A stretch of DNA of 64,000 nt. Origin: Saururus chinensis. Taxonomy: Eukaryota; Streptophyta; Magnoliopsida; Piperales; Saururaceae. Positions within the stretch are counted from its first letter, which is position 1, and the number at the start of each line of letters is the position of its first letter. The DNA is taken from positions 6,567,001 to 6,631,000 of the forward strand of contig CP141148.1 of NCBI GenBank assembly GCA_035235625.1, read 5' to 3'. Below are positions 58,560-64,000 of this stretch, piece after piece. The translations under genes were made by a program, and so were the position numbers. The notes below the pieces were generated by a model. It was not told the origin of the DNA and made no database searches. It saw nothing but the letters and a program-made list of their open reading frames with translations.

Positions 58560-61500
58560 AATAAAAAATATAACTGTCATGACTGCAAAGTGCTTGCGAT
58601 ATTAATTTTTCTCAAAATGGTCATAATTATTTAGATTTTGTGCCTAATGCAATTTTATATCTAGTTTTATAATAAAATAGGATGGCTAGCTAGCCAGTGC
58701 TCTAGCTGGCGAGCCCCATGTCCAGATCACCAGCCAAGGCTAACTTTACAATGCTGACTAGATTCCTCCTAATATATTTGTGCTAATGCTTCCATTTTAT
58801 GCAAAATCCTTATTCTTCTTATCTGTAAACTTGGAAAATCAATAGACAAAACCTACAACTTTAGCAAAAAAATATCAAGGCACCTAACAATTGCCAGTTG
58901 GGCCCTTCCAGTTTCGAACTTGTAGTTTGCATTTGGACACATGCAGATGTAAGTAGCTAATTTGTAGTTAACAAATTATGAGGAGACACTAGTACAAACA
59001 TATGCATCTTCTCATTCACCCTTAGCAAAACATTCAGGACATAAATCTATCAGGGATGAACTCTTACTTTGCACCTAACATATATGCAAAATAGGGAACA
59101 TAACATGCAAAACATAAATTAACATAACATTTAAAACATAAAATGTAAACTTATCAAATTTATTAGGGAACATAATATGCAAAACATTCTAAAAATATGA
59201 TACTTACATCTAACATGCAAAACAGTCTAAATACATGAAACTTAACATGCAAACTTATCAAATCTAGCAGGGAGTTAACATGCAAAATAAATCCTAAACA
59301 TGAAACTTTGCATCTACCATGAGACTGTATGTCTAACAACTTGAAACATAACATGCAATGCACATCAAATGGTTTTTTGCCCCACACAGGTGAATCTTAT
59401 GCATCTTTTTAAGAAGTAAATTCCACAAGGAATTGAAATAAATTCCTTACTCATGGGCATAGCCAAACAAGGCAAGGGTATTTTGCACAAAATACTATTC
59501 TGAGATATCTTTTTGAGCATAAAAGCAGTTTTGGAAAAGTTGAATCCAGTTCAAAAATTTTAGAAAAATGACAAGAAACTACTTAACGGCAATATAATAG
59601 AGATTATGCTAAAATTCTATGTTAGCTATACAGTAGCAAGAGATGAACCGGGCATGACTTGTTTTCAGTTGTCTTCAGGTCCATCCAATCTGATCTAGAC
59701 ATGGTTCAAAGTCAACCCAAATATCCTTGATAAACATAACAAATTAAAAAAAATCTAAAACATAAATCCTGAACATGAACATGAAATTACATGATAGACG
59801 GAACACCACACTTAATGGTAGTTCAAGCTGTTCAAAACTAATGCCATTTAGAGAACCTTAAACAGATAGGACCTTAATATATCCCTGCAATTAGGCATTA
59901 GTTGCACAAGGTAATAATGGAAATCCTGCATTACTTTTAGAAGATTTTGTTCTCTCTCATTCATTACAAATAAAGAAAGCAAACTTTCCCAGTTAATTCC
60001 ATAACTAGCTCTAATATAAATCATAATAATAGAAAATAGAGAATCGGATAAAAACTACAAAAATAAACACCAACAACTAGCCATAAGAATGAACTATCAG
60101 TTTCATACAGAGGCCAAGAAAAATGAGGATTGACTACAAACAAGACTTTATAAGGAACTAGTTCTTCTGAGATAACATGTCACATTATCAAAAGTTATTC
60201 AATTCAATCACACGAACGTGACAGCTTTCTATCCAAACAAGGTAGACCCAATGACTAAAAAGAGTAGGAAACTCTCCAAAGGATGCCCTGTATGTTTCAA
60301 TTACAATCTTCATTTCTCCTCTTTCAAAAAGGTTCGGGTTTCATAGTTACAAAAACCCACTTGTAAAATAAAAGTTTTCTCAACCAACAAATCAGCCAGG
60401 GTTCGAAAAAAACGTTGGGTGTTAGCTTCATAATCATGAACGAAATAGAGCATAACACTAAAGCACAAACAAAAGTGAAATGGGGAATTTAAATAAAGAT
60501 TGGGAATTAGTTTCAAAATTATGAATGAAATAGAGTAGAACACTAAAGCACAAAGAAAGGGGAAACATGCATCTTTGTTTCTTTTATATCAACCCAACGA
60601 TCTATCTAACATGGACTAAAAAAAAAGAGGCGTTGATGACCATACAAACAACAATGCTATGTTCATATGAAGAAAAATAAACAGGAAAAGTGAAACAAAA
60701 AAGTGTTCTTTTTCTTCTTCTCTCTCAGTTGTTTCTAGTTTCTCAAAGAGCAATAATATTTAAGACAATTATCCAAGTGGTTTGACAAAAAAAAAGGGTA
60801 AAGGATGTAGAAGGATAAAAAGAAATGAAGAATAGAAAAAGAAAAGATGAATAACATGCAGAACCATTTGTTCCCTGCATAGTTTAACACTTTTCCGAAA
60901 TTGTTATTAACTCGCCCAAAATGGTTATTGGTTACTTGTATGGGAATGTTGGAAAAATGCTTTGCCGTCACAATGAAACAACAAAAGAAAAGGTTATAAG
61001 AGCTTCATATTTGTGGTAAAGAAAGCTAGGAGAGCAAACTACAACAAGTAACATATAAATTTTGAGGGCAATAATCTCCTCAGTACCCCGCTTTACTCAT
61101 AAATTCGTCGAGGGAGTCTATGGGGTTACTGGGGTATTGAGGGGAGTTTTGGGGTTCATGTAGCCACACACGTTCATAAATTTTTCTGACACGCTCAATA
61201 CTATAGCCCACCCAAGAATTTTGAAGGCCGTTGAAGCAATCCAATAGCTTTACCATTTTGACAACTTACAAACTAAAGACGGGAAAGTAGACATGCTTAC
61301 ACTATCACTGCTACATTGCATTGCAGCCATCTATGTCCCTGCCATTGCGCAGAGCAGAGCATTCCCTTGCTCTGTTTGTCACCTTCATTGAGATGACACA
61401 GAGACATAAAGCATTCCCGAGCGTTGCTCATCTACTGGTCACAATGGTGAAACCACTATTCCTTGCTTCTTTAAAAGCCTTGTTTTCAGGCATAATGGCT

Positions 61501-61799
61501 GAAAATCAATTTTTGGGCATTCGGAGTGTTAGCCAATAACATCTGACATTTACGAAAAAACAAAATACAAAGCGCATTCATACATTCAGACCCATATTAA
61601 AAACAATTTCAGTAATATGTTGAAATCACAATCACACAATCCCTTCGCAGAGCCCTAGGTAAAAAGATAGGGGATGTACAGTAGAAAATAATTACATTGC
61701 ACTGTAGAGAGTTAAACAGTGCGTGCGATTGGAAAAATTTTCAATTAAAAAGGCTAATATTTTGTCATTAAATCCATACACCACAACCTTTCATTCAAT
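58560..61799. other. AT-rich intergenic DNA
   Basis: No gene recognised. Structure seen: clusters of AACATGCAAAAC words at 59090-59360, and a direct duplication of about 65 bp with an 84-bp offset (60421-60484 and 60505-60566) sharing AACACTAAAGCACAAA. A 72-codon frame at 61321-61539 has no recognisable domain. Confidence 0.45.
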
Positions 61800-61949
61800 T
61801 AAAAATAAGGGAAAATTATTTAAATAATAATTTAAGAAAAATATTTACCACTTTGAACCACTTTGGAAAATATTAAATAATAATTTAAAAAAAATATTTA
61901 CCACTTTGAACCACTTTGGAAAATATTTCTCAAAGTAGTGTTCCTTTTT

Positions 61950-61989
61950 GCCACGCAGGTGCCAGCCAAGCAACTGGCACCTGCGTGGC
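61950..61989. repeat. Perfect 16-bp hairpin in the left MULE arm
   Basis: GCCACGCAGGTGCCAG, 8-base loop CCAAGCAA, CTGGCACCTGCGTGGC, then nine T residues. The corresponding site in the right arm (about 63633-63663) keeps CAGGTGCCAG and ACGTGGC but not the fold. Confidence 0.92.
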
Positions 61990-62008
61990 TTTTTTTTTTA
62001 AATTTTAG

Positions 62009-62166
62009 CTGATTTCGTCGTTTAGAATGACGAAATTAGGTTTAAGTTGATTTCATCGTTCTAAACAACGAAACCGGGTTAAAGTTTATAAAACTTAACC
62101 CAATTTCGTCGTTTAGAAAGACAAAATCACCTTAAGGCAATTTCGTCCTTCTAAACGACGAAATTG
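62009..62166. repeat. Array of four 27-bp palindromes in the left MULE arm
   Basis: Four units of the form ATTTCGTC, 8-9 bases, GACGAAAT (for example ATTTCGTCCTTCTAAACGAC then GAAAT), separated by about 10-30 bases. Three related units are in the right arm at 63491-63608. Each can form its own stem. Confidence 0.85.
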
Positions 62167-62881
62167 TTATGCTTACTATTTGTGACTAGATCAGGGCCTA
62201 CAGTTAGCAAGCAACTCGAGTCAAATAATGGGTATCGGGGGCAACCCGCAGCGGCCAGGGGGAGTAGCGACTGGCGCGGGAAGCAATTTAATAAACAGGA
62301 CCATGATCCATGAACTCGGTCCAGTCTCTAGAACACGCTTCCAATTATTGTGACGACGAGACTTATGCTCTTCACGACGCAAGCATTTTTTAATGCTCTT
62401 ACTTACTATGAGCTTAAGAAACATTTGAAGGCAGTTCATCTACCAGATCAGTAATATACACATTACCATATTAAGCTAGGTTTATGGTGAGAAAAAGAAT
62501 TGTCGAGGAGGGAGCTCATCTGGTAACTTCAAGTGGCAGTGGGTCCCTTAATGGATGCATTAATGGATGCAAAACAAGGACATCACATCCCATAACCCTT
62601 TATCGTCAACCTCATGCATTTGGAGAAAGGTAACGATCAACGACGAAATCACTGCACTTACACGAATTTGGAAAGATAAACAGTAAGTTTTATTTTCCTG
62701 AACAGTTAGTTTTATTTTCCTAAACATTGGAAAGATGAACAATAAGTTTTATTTTCCTGTGCTGCAGATCAATGATGACCAATGAGAATATAGCTGGCCA
62801 CTTGTGCACAATTTAAGTAACTGTTCCCCCAATCCACATGGCACTAATGTCATTATTATTTCTATAGTCTTCCCAGCATAA

Positions 62882-63064
62882 TTGAAGTCCAAGAGGTCTT
62901 TGATTGACAATCTTGTAATCAAAGAACGATGGGTTGAAATTTATAAGCACAATGTGTCCGATTTGAAGGACACAGTAGCATCGAAGCTGACAGACAACAA
63001 TCTACTCATTGCATGGTTTGGCTGCTCGTATTTACAGAAGAAAAGACGACTGGCAACAAAATAA
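62882..63064 (+). CDS. Unidentified frame inside the MULE
   Basis: A 60-codon frame reading MKSKRSLIDNLVIKERWVEI, YKHNVSDLKDTVASKLTDNN, LLIAWFGCSYLQKKRRLATK and then stop. The composition is protein-like (amphipathic, Lys-rich, one Trp-Phe-Gly-Cys core). It may be the last exon of a captured host gene, but I do not recognise the family. Being inside a MULE, it would fit a Pack-MULE pattern. Confidence 0.3.
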   Translation: MKSKRSLIDNLVIKERWVEIYKHNVSDLKDTVASKLTDNNLLIAWFGCSYLQKKRRLATK

Positions 63065-63756
63065 TGTGTAAACAAGTGCGACTTTTTGGAATTTTTATTC
63101 TAGACTAAAGGTAATTATCAATGGCATATGTATATAAACATATTTGATTTATATCTGCTACGTAGATTAGGCTCTCTAGAAAATTATTATAATCTTTTTT
63201 TAAAATAATTATTACGGTAAATCCCTTTTTTATGTAAAAAAACCCTAAACAAATACCCAAAGTACGACAAATGAGGATAGCCTTATTACAGTTTACCATA
63301 AGAGACGGATAACCTGATTTATAGGAGATGCCCCGGGAGTATATAACCGTTTGTATTTGTCATCTATTGTCGAGATGCTCTTTCATTGCAACATCCCTAT
63401 TCTCTTCGGCTCGACGATACCAGCGAGATCATGCAGACGTCTAATCTAAAACGATAGCTCCATGCATTTTTTTTTAAAAAAAGTTCATGTGATTTTGTCG
63501 TTTAGAAGGACGAAATCGGGTTAAATTTTATAAACTTTAACCCAGTTTCATCGTTTAGAACAACGAAATCAACTTCAACCTGATTTCGTCCTTCTAAACG
63601 AAGAAATCAGCTAATTTTTTTTAAAAAAAGTTATACAGGTGCCAGCTAAGCGCTTACGTGGCAAAAAAGAACACCACTTTAAATATTTTCCAAAGTAGTC
63701 TAAAGTAATAAATATTTTTTTAAAATTATTATTTAAATAATTTTCCCTAAAAATAA

Positions 63757-64000
63757 TATATGCTCAAAAATCTAATCAAATCAAGCAAAAAAAATAAATA
63801 GTACATTTTCTTTTGGGTAACAAGGAGTACAATTTTTTGTGTACTGTCACATAGTAAACATACGTTCAAAAATCTACCATTGCATACCAAGCAAAAATAA
63901 AAAACAACCAATACAAATTTTCGTGTAAGCATGCAAATTTTAAAACCCTACTTAAATCGCAACAGCATTTCTTCTTCCATTTGGTGTCAGAGTGTCAGAT
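63757..64000. other. AT-rich flank, no feature
   Basis: No reading frame or repeat that can be supported; the window ends here. Confidence 0.5.

Larger units (their letters stand above)
61809..63747. mobile_element. MULE-type element with long inverted repeats
   Basis: Termini GGGAAAATTATTTAAATAAT (61809) and its inverse ending AATTTTCCC (63747), flanked by the exact 9-bp duplication TAAAAATAA at 61800-61808 and 63748-63756, the Mutator hallmark. The arms are about 300 bp (left longer because of a 60-bp internal tandem duplication near 61825-61925). The 1.28-kb interior has no MULE transposase, so it is non-autonomous. GC-richer patches (62220-62350) and an acceptor-like TTTTATTTTCCTGTGCTGCAG at 62745-62769 hint at captured gene sequence, not identified. 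Confidence 0.88.

Noticed and set aside
61321-61539. 72-codon frame starting MQPSMSLPLRRAEH
   Set aside because: No domain or splice context recognised, and its length is within chance expectation for this region.

Overview
This window is repeat-dense nuclear DNA from a flowering plant. The evidence is CACTA, Stowaway-like Tc1/mariner, hAT and MULE DNA transposons, plant-style long LTRs, a truncated NB-ARC resistance-gene fragment, and intron-bearing fragments of plant gene families (GH20 hexosaminidase, GT31 galactosyltransferase, PP2A catalytic subunit, LRR-malectin receptor kinase). I could not decide between monocot, eudicot and early-diverging angiosperm. I found no intact protein-coding gene, no tRNA or rRNA gene and no CRISPR. 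Every recognisable coding segment is a broken fragment.

Layout. (1) 155-4779: a Stowaway-like element with TA target duplication. It carries a decayed GH20 beta-N-acetylhexosaminidase fragment and is split by a 3.4-kb solo LTR (A, 982-4430). (2) 4780-7540: AT-rich intergenic DNA with a three-copy tandem repeat (6520-7052). (3) 7545-13058: a minus-strand series of gene fragments: LRR plus malectin receptor kinase, an unidentified 81-bp exon, a GT31 pseudogene, and a PP2A catalytic-subunit first exon. (4) 13.1-15.8 kb: AT-rich DNA with local duplications. (5) 15824-30809: a complete-ended CACTA element (TIR CACTACAACAAA, 3-bp duplication GAG). It contains solo LTR C1 (19703-24958, itself split by solo LTR B, 20815-24147), solo LTR F (25528-25886) and solo LTR D (26999-30688). 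(6) 33402-34658: a non-autonomous hAT element with 8-bp duplication TTTCTGGC. (7) 37.2-39.6 kb: a second CACTA subterminal array, followed by a Ty1/copia RNase H remnant (40.4-41.15 kb) and a truncated NB-ARC fragment on the minus strand (41433-41894). (8) 46834-47766, 49129-51554 and 51958-52982: solo LTRs G, C2 and H. (9) 54388-57150: a third CACTA left arm, then a small inverted-repeat MITE and a LINE-like RNase H remnant. (10) 61809-63747: a MULE-type element with about 300-bp inverted repeats full of small palindromes and a 9-bp duplication TAAAAATAA.

The nesting gives a relative history: CACTA-1 is older than LTRs C1, D and F, and C1 is older than B; the GH20-carrying Stowaway-like element is older than LTR A. 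Eight LTRs have matching 5-bp duplications (one with a single mismatch) and none has an internal retrotransposon region. This suggests a genome that removes retroelements efficiently by LTR-LTR recombination. The points most worth following are the GH20 capture in a Stowaway-like element, the composite purine-tract/palindrome arrays of the CACTA arms with four repeated hairpins in the CACTA-1 core, the palindrome-rich MULE, and the co-oriented gene fragments at 7.5-13 kb.
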